A stretch of DNA of 64,000 bases from Streptomyces violaceusniger Tu 4113 (GCF_000147815.2 NC_015957.1:8308001-8372000), one strand, 5' to 3'. Positions 35,001-46,083 are shown, counted from the stretch's first letter. A program made the numbers and translations. Notes: generated from the letters alone by a model not told the origin.

Positions 35001-35151
35001 CGACGGCGCGACCTGGCGGAAGGTGGCCACCGTGACGGCACCGGGCGCGACGGCCGCGCAGGACGCCGGGATCTTCATGACCGCGGCGAACGGGGGCACG
35101 GGGGCCCGGGGGACGGTCGAGTTCAGCGGCTGGAAGACCGGTACGCCGTAG
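32017..35151 (+). CDS. Secreted alpha-N-acetylglucosaminidase (GH89) with C-terminal accessory domains
   Basis: 1044 aa. A twin-arginine signal (LSRRTLIGTAGALGAGATLGS) predicts Tat export. The GH89 core (about 45-720) has HWYLKYTCHAQLTWSG, WEHLIDVAALHGCNELLVTAGQEAVYH, and the two expected catalytic glutamates Glu324 (LLHEGGDP) and Glu443 (AYMPEAAERDP). It would release terminal alpha-linked N-acetylglucosamine from glycans. After it come an Ig-like beta-sandwich (about 740-830) and a laminin-G-like domain (about 860-1044: DLWKGTAEFGSVYRDGVLTVG, GIFMTAANGG). ATG at 32017 with GGGGGGG just upstream is preferred over ATG at 32005. Confidence 0.9.
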   Translation: MSDLSRRTLIGTAGALGAGATLGSRIPAVADEPHDTQDPAVTAFDTAPARAALRRLLPAHAEQFRLVALAKRGDEERFEVDGSAGRVTVSGTSPAVLLTGVHWYLKYTCHAQLTWSGDQLNLPKKLPAPARRLTHSTALPHRFAFNDTHDGYTAPFADWDRWEHLIDVAALHGCNELLVTAGQEAVYHRLLQEFGYTETEARTWLPAPSHQPWWLLQNMSEYGGPVSTALLDKRTELGRRIADRLRELGMRPVFPGYFGTVPDGFADRNPEARTVPQGDWNGLRRPDWLDPRTESFRKVAAAFYRHQRELFGEAGLFKMDLLHEGGDPGDVPVPDAARAVETALRTARPGAIWVILGWQENPRRDLLDAVDHDRMLVVDGLSDLDTVTDREKDWGAVPYAFGTIPNFGGRTTIGAKTHMWTKRFTVWRDKPGSKLVGTAYMPEAAERDPAAFELFSELAWREEAVDRAEWFRSYAEMRYGGRDAKAREAFAALRDTAYEISSKDGRPHDSVFAARPSLTARSGTNYATHTPAFDPAGFDVAFAALLGVRAGLRDSDAYRHDLTDIARQALANRSWQLIPQLQDAYDRKDRTAFRTLARLWLKLMRLSDDMTGAHRRFLLGPWLEDAKRMASGDEESARLERAARTLITTWADRATADGGKLANYANRDWSGLIADFHLPQWQSYLDELEDALAENRPPRAFDWFAVEEPWTRERTSYPVRPTTDAHRTAQRVYEALAKAPYQGTLTVTAEPAALPPGGTATLTAALRNVNGLRATGRVDFDLTVTGLDPDPDGPTRLPGVPAGGTGEVRWRATAPDEPLEHPLKPLPYELGVTYGPRGEDRVRAVRTGTLWIAGPPADGLRTVTNTGAAFGQLEERFAIDGAGQDLWKGTAEFGSVYRDGVLTVGTASTVKVTAQAATGPWARAGIIVRNDLATAGSPGFVNLSVTPANGVVLSYDSGGDGTLDTYQRITGVKAPVLLRLTRTAATSYTGELSTDDGATWRKVATVTAPGATAAQDAGIFMTAANGGTGARGTVEFSGWKTGTP

Positions 35152-35667
35152 CGGGTCGGCGTCAGTGGCGGATCTTTCCCCACCCCGCCCCTTCCCACGG
35201 TATCGATGTGCGGCTCCGCCGCGTGGTGGGGCTCCGCCCCGGACCCCGGCCGCACGGACCCGCATGGGCGTGGGCATCGGCCCGGTCCTCCGCCGCGCCG
35301 CGCGCCGACGCGTTCAGCCCGCCGGTGCGGGTGTTCACGGCGGCGACGGTCGGGGCGTCGACGCCCGGGGTCCAGGTCGAAGCCCCTGCCACGCGCCGGA
35401 GCGCATACCGATGCTGCGAGAAGGGGCCGGGAGGGGAAAGCACCGATACGCTGCTCTGCCGCGTGGTGGGGACTCCGTCGCATGGCAGGGGCTCGGCAGG
35501 GGGCTGCACCCCTGACCCCCGGGGTCTGGGGCGGAGCCCCCCACGCGGCGGAGCCGCATATCGTCGGGTGTCGGGAAGGGGCGGGGAGGGGAACGGCCCG
35601 CCGCAGGCGCCAAGTCCCGCCGGACACCCGTAGGTGACCAACCCGGCCCGCCACTCGTTCACGACAC
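35152..35667. repeat. Spacer cluster of palindromic repeat modules
   Basis: 516 bp without a gene. It holds forward and inverted copies of a modular repeat. One side is CCCCGCCCCTTCCC, a TATCGAT box, CGGCTCCGCCGCGTGG, then GGGGCTCCGCCCC and GACCCC (35179-35247). A shorter forward copy is at about 35440-35475, and an inverted copy (GGGGCGGAGCCCC, CGGCGGAGCCGCATATCG, GGGAAGGGGCGGGGAGGGGAA) at 35528-35595. Each module is self-complementary, so RNA from here would fold strongly. The same modules fill 37609-38188. Confidence 0.75.
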
Positions 35668-37608
35668 GTGGACCAGCACCGGGCGACAGTCGCCCCCGAC
35701 GACGAAACCACCGGCCTGATCGACGTCGAGCAGGCCGAGGCCGCCATCGTCGAGCACTATCCGCGGCTGGTGCGGCTCGCGTATCTCATCCTGCCGCCGG
35801 GCATCGGGCGCACCCGCCGGGTGCTCGCGGCGCACGCCCTCGCCCAGCGCGCGCTGCCCCGCAATCGCGGCTACGGCACGGGCCCGGACCCGCACCCCGA
35901 TGTCGAACTGCCCTGGCAGCGCGGGACGAAGGGCCCCGGGGCCGACACCGGCTATGCCTATGTGCGGCTGCGGGTGCTGCGCCTGGCGCTGCGCGCCGCC
36001 CGGCCGCGGCGCTGGTGGCAGCGGCCCCCGGCGCTGCCGCAGGTGTTCGGGCTGCGGCTGTTCCCGCGCTCCGGCGGGGCCGATGAACTCGCCCTGGAGC
36101 GGGCCCTGTCGGAGCTGTCCGGGCCCGGCCGCGCCGCGTACGTACTGCTGGAGCTGGAGCAACTCGACGAGCACGAGACGCGCGCACTGCTGGGCACCGC
36201 GGGGGTCGCCGACCCGCGGGCCGCGCTGGACGAGGCGGAGTCGGTGCCGGAGCAGGCCGGCAGCCGGGACGAATCACTGCTGGAGTCCCCGGAGTTCGAC
36301 CCGTGTTCGCTCCAGGCGCGGCCCACCGATCTGATGCGCCGCCGTCAGCATGTGCGCGCGGTGCTGGTGGCCGTGGTGGCGCTGGTGGTGTGCGGGACGC
36401 TGCTGGGCGTGCCGGGGCGGGGCTGGGGGCCGACCGGTGCGGCCGCGCCCTCGTACGCCCGCAATCCGTCCTCCGAACGGGCCCTGGACCCCGCGCGGTT
36501 GACGCGGGCCGCGCCCGACGCCTGGCGCACCGCGTCCCGCGCCGGGTTCTCCTCCTGGCCCGCGCGCGGCGACCGCGTCCGGGACACCGCGCTGCTGCGC
36601 CGCGCGCTGGCCGTCTGGGCGCGGCCGGGCCGTTCGGTGCGGATGTCGGCCACCATGGGCACGCAGTCCGGGCCGCCCTCGGGGCCGCCGCAGTTGCTGT
36701 TCGCGGGCGAGGTGGACCAGGCCACGGTGGTGCTGCTGTACGACGGGCTGCGGGTGGCGCGGTACGCGGAGGCGGGCGAGGGCGGTGCGGCCGCGTTGGA
36801 CTTCGCCCGGCTGGACGCCGCCGACGCGGCCACCTCGACCGCGCTGGTCCTCAGCCGCACGGACGGCAACGTCCGCTATCTGACCGCTCCTTGGGTGCGC
36901 CATGCCTGGGTGCGGGATCTGCTCCACCCGGACGGGGCGTCGCGTCCGCTGCACCGCACCGGGCACGGGGTGACCGATCCGGTGCGCACCATTCCGCAGC
37001 TACGGCCCTGCCGTGGCTGGCCCGCGCTGCAGTTCGGCTCCCGGCTCGTGGCCGACCTGGGCGAACTGGCCCCGGCCCGGCTCACCTACGGCACCCCCGG
37101 CGCCGGTGTGCGCGATGTGGCGGGGCGGGCGGCCCGTGCGAGCTGGGCCAGGACCGGATGCCGGCTGGCGATGATGCGCGGGCGGGGGGTGCGCTCGGTC
37201 AACTCCTGGCGGTTCGCCGCCCAGGCCCTGCCGGAGGCGGGCGGCCACGCGGCCTGGCTGTGCACCCGCGCCGACACCTGGCGGGACACGGGCAGCAAAG
37301 TCCTGGCCCAGTTCCAGCCGTGGGACACCCGCCGGGGCGCGGCGGGTGCGGTCGTCTCCAGCGCCGACAACTCTCCCGCCTGCGGCCCGCGCGAGCCGCG
37401 GGTGCTGGCGGGGGTGCTGTGGAAGGCGCGGTCCGGCCGGTGGTATCTGCTGGCCGCCGGGAGCCGTCAGGTCACCGGGATCGTCGCCACCGGCGGCGTC
37501 CGGGGCCGCACTTACGGCCGCGGCCTGACCCTCCCCGCGAAGGCGGGTGCCCGCGCCGACCTCAGGGCCCGGCTGGCGGACGGTGGCCGACTGAGCCCGT
37601 TGCGCTAG
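35668..37608 (+). CDS. Large membrane-anchored protein with sigma-like N-terminus
   Basis: 646 aa. Residues about 15-220 (AAIVEHYPRLVRLAYLILPPGIGRTRRVLAAHALAQRAL, ELSGPGRAAYVLLELEQLDEHETRALLG) look like a degenerate ECF-sigma-type helical region. A membrane segment follows at about 230-250 (VRAVLVAVVALVVCGTLLGV), then a large extracytoplasmic domain (about 260-646) with six or more cysteines (RPCRGWPALQFG, RTGCRLAMM, WLCTRADTW, SPACGPREP). Type II topology is likely. No specific family name is known to me. The GTG start at 35668 lacks a clear ribosome site. It sits alone between two repeat clusters. Confidence 0.72.
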   Translation: MDQHRATVAPDDETTGLIDVEQAEAAIVEHYPRLVRLAYLILPPGIGRTRRVLAAHALAQRALPRNRGYGTGPDPHPDVELPWQRGTKGPGADTGYAYVRLRVLRLALRAARPRRWWQRPPALPQVFGLRLFPRSGGADELALERALSELSGPGRAAYVLLELEQLDEHETRALLGTAGVADPRAALDEAESVPEQAGSRDESLLESPEFDPCSLQARPTDLMRRRQHVRAVLVAVVALVVCGTLLGVPGRGWGPTGAAAPSYARNPSSERALDPARLTRAAPDAWRTASRAGFSSWPARGDRVRDTALLRRALAVWARPGRSVRMSATMGTQSGPPSGPPQLLFAGEVDQATVVLLYDGLRVARYAEAGEGGAAALDFARLDAADAATSTALVLSRTDGNVRYLTAPWVRHAWVRDLLHPDGASRPLHRTGHGVTDPVRTIPQLRPCRGWPALQFGSRLVADLGELAPARLTYGTPGAGVRDVAGRAARASWARTGCRLAMMRGRGVRSVNSWRFAAQALPEAGGHAAWLCTRADTWRDTGSKVLAQFQPWDTRRGAAGAVVSSADNSPACGPREPRVLAGVLWKARSGRWYLLAAGSRQVTGIVATGGVRGRTYGRGLTLPAKAGARADLRARLADGGRLSPLR

Positions 37609-38188
37609 GGGGTGCCCGGCGGGTCTTGACGCCTGCGGCGGGCTGCTCCCCGCCCCGCCCCTTCCCGCAGCATCGATATGCGGCTCCGCCGCGTGGTGGG
37701 GCCCCGCCCCAGACCCCGGGCCAGGAGCGAAGCCCCCGGCAACGGGCACAGGCGGGCAAGCTGCTCCCCGCCCCGCCCCTTCCCGTTACCAAGGGCTTCG
37801 CCCCTGGACCCCGAGGTCCGGGGGCGGAGCCTGCCACCCGGCGGAGCCGCACATCGGCACAGCCCCGCGCCCCAGGGGCAGAGCCCCTTTGGCAACGGGC
37901 GCAGACGGGCAAACTGTTCCCCGCCCCGCCCCGCCCCTTCCCGCAGCGTCGATATGCGGCTCCGCCGCGTGGCACGGCCCCGCCCCAGACCCCGGGATCC
38001 AGGGGCGGAGCCCCTGCCACAGCCTCTCCGGCGTTTGAGGAGCGGGGTCCAGGGGCGGAGCCCCGGCGGGGGTCCAGGGCGGAGCCCCTGCCACGCGGCG
38101 GAGCCGCATATCGATACCGCGGGAAGGGGCGGGGAGGGGAAAGCATCGATATGCGGCTCGCCGCTCGGTCCGCCCGGCGGCCCCCTGC
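37609..38188. repeat. Second spacer cluster of palindromic repeat modules
   Basis: 580 bp between convergent genes. At least four copies of the spacer module are visible: 37647-37722, 37766-37855 (variant with an inverted second half), 37916-38020, and an inverted copy at 38070-38155. CTCTCCGGCGTTTGAGGAG at about 38024-38042 is another phrase common in Streptomyces spacers. Copies share CCCCGCCCCTTCCCG, TCGATATGCGGCTCCGCCG and GGGGCGGAGCCCC. Apparent long ORFs here are due to the repeat composition. Confidence 0.8.
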
Positions 38189-40864
<2,676 letters not shown>

Positions 40865-40904
40865 GGGGCTGGTGGCTCCTTGAGAGGCTGGTGGGCGAAG
40901 TGGG

Positions 40905-42296
40905 TCAGCCGCAGTTACGGGCGCCCACATGCAGTGCCACCGCCGTATTCGCGCCCAGCGTGGCGGTGAACTTCCCCGCGGAGTCGACCGTCACGGCCTT
41001 GCCGCTCTGCACATCGCAGTAGCCGCCGGCCGGGAGCGAGGTCTGGAAGGTCTGGGTGAGGGAGCCGCTTTCGTGGTTGATGGCCACGTACGCCTTGTCG
41101 CCGCGTCCGAAGGCGATGGCGTTGTTGCCGTTGTCCCACCAGTTGGTCACCGATGCGCCCCGGGCCGTGTTGCGGAGGGCGACCATGCTCATGATCTCGG
41201 GCCACTTGTGCTGGCACTTCCAGCCGTCCTGGTAACAGGCGCCCACCGTACCGCCGTTCGGCGGGCCCGCGTCGTTGTCGCCGAACTCGTAGCCGGAGTG
41301 GACGTCCGGGGAGCCGTAGGGCCAGGCCAGCATGAAGACGTTGGCGAGGGTGTAGTCGGCGCCGTTCTTGTACGTCAGCGTGGAGCCGTTGCGCTCGGTG
41401 TCCCAGTTGTCGACGAAGACACCGGACTGGCCGCTCGCCATATAGCCCCAGCCCTCGCCGAAGTTCTTCAGATTCGCCAGCTTCTCGCCCTGGAACACCC
41501 GCTTGAGGTCGCGGCCGTAGCGGAACTCCTGCACATCGCCGTTGCGCAGATACTCCGTCGGGGAGACCGCCTCGCCCTCGCCGTAGATGACCTCCTGCTT
41601 CCAGTAGACGCCGGGGTCGCTCAACTGGCTCTTGATGGCGGCCAGGTCCTCGGTCGGGATGTGCTTGGCGCCGTCGACGCGGAAGCCGTCCACGCCGAGC
41701 GAGAGCAGGTCGTTCAGGTACTGCGCTATCCGGGTGCGGACGTAACTCTCACCGGTGTCCAGGTCGGCGAGGCCCACCAGTTCGCAGTGCTGCACGTTCC
41801 AGCGGTCCTGGTAGTTGCTGATCTGCGAGGTGCAGTCGTCCATGTCCTGGGCCTGGTAGATCCCGGGATAGTCGTACTTGGTGTACGAGGAGCCGCCGGT
41901 GCCGGTGCCGGATCCGGCGGACATGTGGTTGATGACGGCGTCGGCGACCACCTTGACGCCCGCCGAGTGACAGGTGTCGATCATGTTCTTGAAGGCGGTG
42001 CGGTCGCCGAGCCGCCCGGCGATCTTGTAGCTGACGGGCTGGTAGGAGGTCCACCACTGGCCGCCCTGGATGTGCTCGGTGGCGGGCGACACCTCGACAT
42101 AGCCGTATCCGGCGGGGCCGAGGGTGCTGGTGCACTCCTTGGCGACGGAGTCGTAACGCCACTCGAAGAGTTCGGCGGTGACGTCCTTGGTACCGGGCGG
42201 TGTCGCCTGAGCCGTCTGCGGGGGCAGTGCGAAAAGGGCCACCGAGCCCGCCGCGAGGGCGAGTGCGGTGGCAAGGGGAATGCGGTTGCCGGCCAT
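40905..42296 (-). CDS. amy: Secreted alpha-amylase (GH13)
   Basis: 463 aa. Signal peptide [29 protein letters not shown]13 motifs: [19 protein letters not shown] with nucleophile Asp208, QEVIYGEGE with acid/base Glu235, and FVDNWDTER with Asp299. The residue before that Asp is Trp298, where most alpha-amylases have His. Domain C follows, ending at GARNCG; the C-terminal starch-binding domain of longer streptomycete amylases is absent. It cuts alpha-1,4 bonds of starch, feeding the pullulanase and the MalEFG importer. ATG at 42296 follows GGAGG. TGCAAG-type repeats lie 85-170 nt upstream. Confidence 0.95.
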   Translation of the reverse strand: MAGNRIPLATALALAAGSVALFALPPQTAQATPPGTKDVTAELFEWRYDSVAKECTSTLGPAGYGYVEVSPATEHIQGGQWWTSYQPVSYKIAGRLGDRTAFKNMIDTCHSAGVKVVADAVINHMSAGSGTGTGGSSYTKYDYPGIYQAQDMDDCTSQISNYQDRWNVQHCELVGLADLDTGESYVRTRIAQYLNDLLSLGVDGFRVDGAKHIPTEDLAAIKSQLSDPGVYWKQEVIYGEGEAVSPTEYLRNGDVQEFRYGRDLKRVFQGEKLANLKNFGEGWGYMASGQSGVFVDNWDTERNGSTLTYKNGADYTLANVFMLAWPYGSPDVHSGYEFGDNDAGPPNGGTVGACYQDGWKCQHKWPEIMSMVALRNTARGASVTNWWDNGNNAIAFGRGDKAYVAINHESGSLTQTFQTSLPAGGYCDVQSGKAVTVDSAGKFTATLGANTAVALHVGARNCG

Positions 42297-42380
42297 CGTT
42301 CCTCCGTGGGGGGAAGAGCTGGGGGTGACCATTGAGCCTCATGTGGCAACGCGCCATGCCCGTAAGGCCAGTTGAAGGTT

Positions 42381-42467
42381 CTTGCTGCAAGACGTCAGTC
42401 CTGCGGTGGTGACCGGACCGTACTCGCGGGTTCTCCTCGTTGCAAGACCTTTCGCAAGCTATTGCGG
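42381..42467 (-). promoter_or_regulatory. MalR-type operator cluster upstream of the amylase operon
   Basis: The palindrome CTTGC-T-GCAAG (42381-42391) and repeats TTGCAAG (42440-42446) and CGCAAG (42453-42458) followed by TTGCGG. The same motif occurs before malE and before the alpha-glucosidase gene. LacI-type MalR repressors of Streptomyces amylase and mal genes are known to need such TGCAAG-containing repeats. Confidence 0.65.
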
Positions 42468-42573
42468 CGGTGTTAAGTTCGACCCCGTTCTCCGGTCCGG
42501 CCGGTCGGGGGTCCGGTCAAGGGCCCCACGCGCCCGGCCGGCCGGACCGGTTCGACGGCCGCGGATCAGTGGA

Positions 42574-42906
42574 TCAGTCGCGGTCCTCGACGGCCATTTC
42601 CCCGAGGAGGGACCAGTCCTCCTGCGGGACATTCATGTTGACGATCCGCGGGGTCGCGGCGAGATGCGGCGGCAGGATCCGCTGCGCGGCCTTGAAGTGC
42701 GGCGAGTTGACGTGGGCCGCACCGGCCTCCTCGTCACGGAACGCCTCGATCAGGATGTACTCGTCCGGGTCCTCGACACTGCGGGACCAGTCGAACCACA
42801 GACAGCCCGCCTCGGCGCGGGTGTCCCGGGTGAAATCGCCGGCGATCTCGGGCCACCGGTCCGCATGCTCGGGCAGAACACGGAACTTCGCGGTGATGAA
42901 GATCAT
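42574..42906 (-). CDS. Antibiotic-biosynthesis-monooxygenase (ABM) domain protein
   Basis: 110 aa ferredoxin-like ABM fold: MIFITAKFRVLPEHADRWPEIAGDFTRDTRAEAGCLWFDWSRSVEDPDEYILIEAFRDEEAGAAHVNSPHFKAA. Members act as cofactor-free quinol monooxygenases, haem degraders or autoinducer-type enzymes; the specific reaction is unknown. ATG at 42906 follows GAGGAA. It stands alone between the amylase promoter and a recombinase-like fragment. Confidence 0.88.
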   Translation of the reverse strand: MIFITAKFRVLPEHADRWPEIAGDFTRDTRAEAGCLWFDWSRSVEDPDEYILIEAFRDEEAGAAHVNSPHFKAAQRILPPHLAATPRIVNMNVPQEDWSLLGEMAVEDRD

Positions 42907-43014
42907 GGGGGGTTCCTCACGTTGTTTCAGGTCGGCCGGCCCGTTGGCATGGACCGGCGGTGTTCCAGGGTCGGCAGTGTTCCAGGATCGCAGTTGTTCC
43001 AGTGCCGGCCCGTC

Positions 43015-43144
43015 GCCGGAGGAGTTGCGACCGGTGTTCACCGGTTCGGTCGACACGACGGTGGCACGGGCCGCGGCCAAGCTGGGCATGGGCCGCGCCA
43101 CCGTCTACCGCGAGATGGCCCGCTACGGCATCCAGGTGCCGGGC
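43015..43144 (+). pseudogene. Possible resolvase/recombinase C-terminal fragment
   Basis: A short forward frame reads EELRPVFTG, then TVARAAAKLGMGRATVYREMARYGI, a helix-turn-helix like the C-terminal DNA-binding tail of serine recombinases. The catalytic part is not present upstream in any frame. It overlaps the last codons of the LacI gene on the other strand, whose tail here is low-complexity (PPGTCPPGTW). Confidence 0.4.
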
Positions 43145-44220
43145 GGGCAGGTGCCGGGCGGGCGGAGAGGTACCGGGTCCTGAACGGTAGGCGGCGCCTG
43201 AGCGGTGGAGCCGCGGACGACCAGGTCCGGCTGGAAGACGAACTCCGTGTGCTGCACCGGGTTTCCGGCCATCTCCTCCAGCAGCGCCCCCACCGCCGCC
43301 GTCGCCATCGACTGCACCGGCTGCCGGACGGTGGTCAGCGGCGGATCGGTGAAGGCGATCAGCGGGGAGTCGTCGAAGCCGACCACCGACACCTGGTGCG
43401 GCACCCGCAGCCCGCGCCGGGCCGCCTCCCGGATCACCCCGAGCGCCATCAGATCGCTGCCGCACACGATGCCCGTACAGCCCCGGTCCAGCAGGGTGGC
43501 CGCCGCCACCTGCCCGCCCTCGACGCTGAAGAGCGTATGCCGCACCAACTCCCCCGCCTCGCCGGGCGATCGGCCGAGCAGCTCGGTGCTGGCCGCGAGG
43601 AACCCCTCGACCTTGCGCTGCGCCGGGACGTAGCGGGCGGGCCCCACCGCGAGGCCGATCCGGTGGTGGCCGAGCGCGGACAGATGGCGGACGGCCATCC
43701 GCGCCGCCGCCCGGTCATCGGGTGAGACGAAGGTGGCCTGGATGTGCTCGTTGTAGCCGTTGATCAGCACGAACGGCACCTTGCGGCCGGCCAGCCGGGC
43801 GTAGCGGGCGGGGTCGGCCGTGGTGTCGGCGTGCAGTCCGGACATGAAGACGATGCCGGCCACATCGCGCTCCTCCAACTGCTCCACCAGTTCGTCCTCG
43901 GTGGCGCCGCCGGGCATCTGGGTGCACAGGATCGGGGTGTAGCCGTGGCCGGCCAGTACCTGCTCGATGATCTGCGCGAAGGCGGGGAAGACCGGGTTGG
44001 TCAGCTCCGGGATCACCAGGCCGACCAGCCCGGCGCTGCGCCGCCGCAGCCGCACCGGCCGTTCGTAGCCGAGGACGTCGAGGGCGGCGAGCACCCGCTG
44101 CCGGGTGGTGTCCGCCACCCCCGCCTTGCCGTTGAGCACCCGGCTGACGGTGGCCTCGCTGACCTTGGCCTGTGCGGCGATATCGGCGAGCCGCGGCCCC
44201 GCCGCGGGTGGGCTCGTCAC
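43123..44220 (-). CDS. LacI-family repressor co-transcribed with malEFG (MalR-like)
   Basis: 365 aa. LacI helix-turn-helix and hinge at about 8-60: [47 protein letters not shown] periplasmic-binding-like sensor domain follows (LVGLVIPELTNPVFPAFAQIIEQVLAGHGYTPILCTQ, SVVGFDDSPLIAFTDPPLTTVRQPV). GTG at 44220 overlaps the malG stop by 4 nt, so it is the last gene of malE-malF-malG. It likely binds maltodextrins and releases TGCAAG-type operators. Very similar to the second LacI at 49315, with a near-identical recognition helix. The last about 20 residues are Pro/Gly-rich and look like a random extension into neighbouring DNA. Confidence 0.9.
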   Translation of the reverse strand: MTSPPAAGPRLADIAAQAKVSEATVSRVLNGKAGVADTTRQRVLAALDVLGYERPVRLRRRSAGLVGLVIPELTNPVFPAFAQIIEQVLAGHGYTPILCTQMPGGATEDELVEQLEERDVAGIVFMSGLHADTTADPARYARLAGRKVPFVLINGYNEHIQATFVSPDDRAAARMAVRHLSALGHHRIGLAVGPARYVPAQRKVEGFLAASTELLGRSPGEAGELVRHTLFSVEGGQVAAATLLDRGCTGIVCGSDLMALGVIREAARRGLRVPHQVSVVGFDDSPLIAFTDPPLTTVRQPVQSMATAAVGALLEEMAGNPVQHTEFVFQPDLVVRGSTAQAPPTVQDPVPLRPPGTCPPGTWMP

Positions 44221-45047
44221 GACTTGGTCGCTCCGGCCGTGAGCCCCGCCACGAGGTGGCGCTGGGCCCAGGAGAACACCAGCGCCGCCGGGATGGCGAT
44301 CATGACGGCCGCGGCCGTCATGGAGCCCCAGTCGGAGGTGTACTGGTTGACGAAGGTCTGCAGCCCGGCGGCGAGCGTGAGGTTGTCCTCGCCCGTCATG
44401 AAGGCGGAGGCGTAGGCCACCTCGGCCCAGGCGGTGATGAAGGTGTAGAACGCGGTCACCGCGAGCCCCGGCTTGGCCAGCGGGACGACCAGACGCCAGA
44501 AGGTCCCGAACGGGTTGAGGCCGTCGACCCGGCCCGATTCGTCGATCTCCACCGGGATGGTGTCGAAGAAGCCCTTCATCATCCAGGCGCAGAACGGCAC
44601 GGCGACGGTGAGGTAGGTGACGATGAGCGAGATCGGCTGGTTGAGCCAGCCCAGCGTCGACATGATGTTGTACAGCGGCACGATGAGGATGGCCACCGGG
44701 AACATCTGGGTGATCAGCAGCAGCCACATCAGCGGGCGCATCCCGGGAAAGCGGAAGCGGCTGACGGCGTAGCCGGTGGTGGCCGCGATGAAGACGCCCA
44801 GGATCGTGGTGATGACCACGATGAACAGCGAGTTGCCGAACCAGGTCAGGAACTCGGTGTCGCCCAGGACGTGTTGATAGTTCCGCAGCGTCGGGTTCTT
44901 CACCACATCGGTGCTGAACGCCTCGCTCTTGGGCTTGAACGAGGTCACCACCAGCCACAGCGGCGGGAAGACCGCGACGGCGGAGGCGATGACGAGCGTC
45001 GTGTGCAGCCCGACGGAGGCGAGCGGGCCGCGTCGTTGGTCGCGCAT
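44217..45047 (-). CDS. malG: Maltodextrin ABC importer permease MalG
   Basis: 276 aa with six membrane helices. The conserved cytoplasmic loop for the ATPase reads ESGRVDGLNPFGTFWRLVVPLAKPGLAV (EAA-type), after PFCAWMMKGFFDTIPVEI. Together with MalF it forms the channel for maltose and maltodextrins. ATG at 45047 is preferred: GGAGAGG lies about 9 nt upstream and the start falls just after the malF stop; the in-frame GTG at 45056 would lie too close to that ribosome site. Its stop overlaps the LacI start by 4 nt. Confidence 0.93.
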   Translation of the reverse strand: MRDQRRGPLASVGLHTTLVIASAVAVFPPLWLVVTSFKPKSEAFSTDVVKNPTLRNYQHVLGDTEFLTWFGNSLFIVVITTILGVFIAATTGYAVSRFRFPGMRPLMWLLLITQMFPVAILIVPLYNIMSTLGWLNQPISLIVTYLTVAVPFCAWMMKGFFDTIPVEIDESGRVDGLNPFGTFWRLVVPLAKPGLAVTAFYTFITAWAEVAYASAFMTGEDNLTLAAGLQTFVNQYTSDWGSMTAAAVMIAIPAALVFSWAQRHLVAGLTAGATKS

Positions 45048-45049
45048 GG

Positions 45050-46072
45050 CTACCACACCTCTCCCTGCTTGCGGAGCGAACGGCGGTAGACCACCGCGAA
45101 GAGCATGAGGATGAGCAGGATCAGCACACCCCAGGCCGAGGCGCCGGCGAAGTCGCGCGGGCTGTTGACGAAGGAGAGCCGGTAGGCGTACGTCACCAGG
45201 ATCTCGGTGGCGTCGCCGGGTCCGCCGCGGGTCAGCAGGAAGATCACCGGGAACATGTTGAACGTCCAGATGGTGGACAGCAGGATCACGGTGGAGCTGA
45301 CCGAGCGCAGCCCGGGCAGGGTGATGTGGCGGAACCGCTGCCAGGGGCTCGCCCCGTCCATCTCGGCGGCCTCGTAGAGCTCACCGGGGATGGACTGCAG
45401 CCCGCCGAGCAGCGCGACCAGCATGAACGGCACCCCGAGCCAGATGTTCACGGCGATCACCGACGCCTTGGCCATGGTGGGGTCGTTGAGCCAGGGCACC
45501 GCGTCGATCCCGCCGCCGTCCAGCACCTTGTTGAGGATGCCGTTCTTCTCGTTGTAGAGCAGCCGCCAGGCGAAGACGGAGACGAAGGCGGGGACGGCCC
45601 AGGGCAGGATCAGCAGCGACCGGTAGAGGGTGCGTCCGGCGAACCGCCGGTTGAGCAGCACGGCCAGGCCCAGGCCGATCGAGAAGGTGAGCGCCACACA
45701 GCAGACGGTCCAGGTGACGGTCCAGCCGAGCCGGTCCCAGAAGACCTGGTCCTGCAGGATGGCCTTGAAGTTGTCGAGGCCGACCGTCTTGTAGGTGGCG
45801 GGGATGTGGTTGATCCCGATGGTGCGCTCGACGTTGGCCTCGTTGGCGTCGGTCAGCGACAGATACAGGCCGCGGACCAGCGGATAGCCGATGATCAGCC
45901 CGACGACGACCACGACGGGCGCGACCATGGCCCAGGCGTACCAGTGGCGGGCCAGCGCGTGGCGGATGCGGCCCCGTGGCGGAGTTCCATCTTTGTGAAC
46001 CCGGCCGCCCCGGCCGCGGGCGCCCTTCGCGCCCGCGGCCGGGTCCAGCGGCCGGCTGGTGTCGACAGCCAT
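45050..46072 (-). CDS. malF: Maltodextrin ABC importer permease MalF
   Basis: 340 aa. A basic N-terminus (about 1-40) precedes six membrane helices (WYAWAMVAPVVVVVGLIIGYPLVRGLYLSL to LILLILMLFAVVY). The EAA loop reads YEAAEMDGASPWQRFRHITLPGLR, the contact site for the ATPase. ATG at 46072 lies 11 nt after malE; malG follows at once. No ATP-binding subunit is encoded here; in streptomycetes the shared MsiK ATPase supplies several sugar importers. Confidence 0.94.
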   Translation of the reverse strand: MAVDTSRPLDPAAGAKGARGRGGRVHKDGTPPRGRIRHALARHWYAWAMVAPVVVVVGLIIGYPLVRGLYLSLTDANEANVERTIGINHIPATYKTVGLDNFKAILQDQVFWDRLGWTVTWTVCCVALTFSIGLGLAVLLNRRFAGRTLYRSLLILPWAVPAFVSVFAWRLLYNEKNGILNKVLDGGGIDAVPWLNDPTMAKASVIAVNIWLGVPFMLVALLGGLQSIPGELYEAAEMDGASPWQRFRHITLPGLRSVSSTVILLSTIWTFNMFPVIFLLTRGGPGDATEILVTYAYRLSFVNSPRDFAGASAWGVLILLILMLFAVVYRRSLRKQGEVW

Positions 46073-46083
46073 CGTCGCCGGCC

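Noticed and set aside
31966..35277. A reverse 1103-codon open frame opposite the GH89 gene.
   Set aside because: Shadow frame; the forward strand has a complete GH89 enzyme with signal peptide and catalytic residues.
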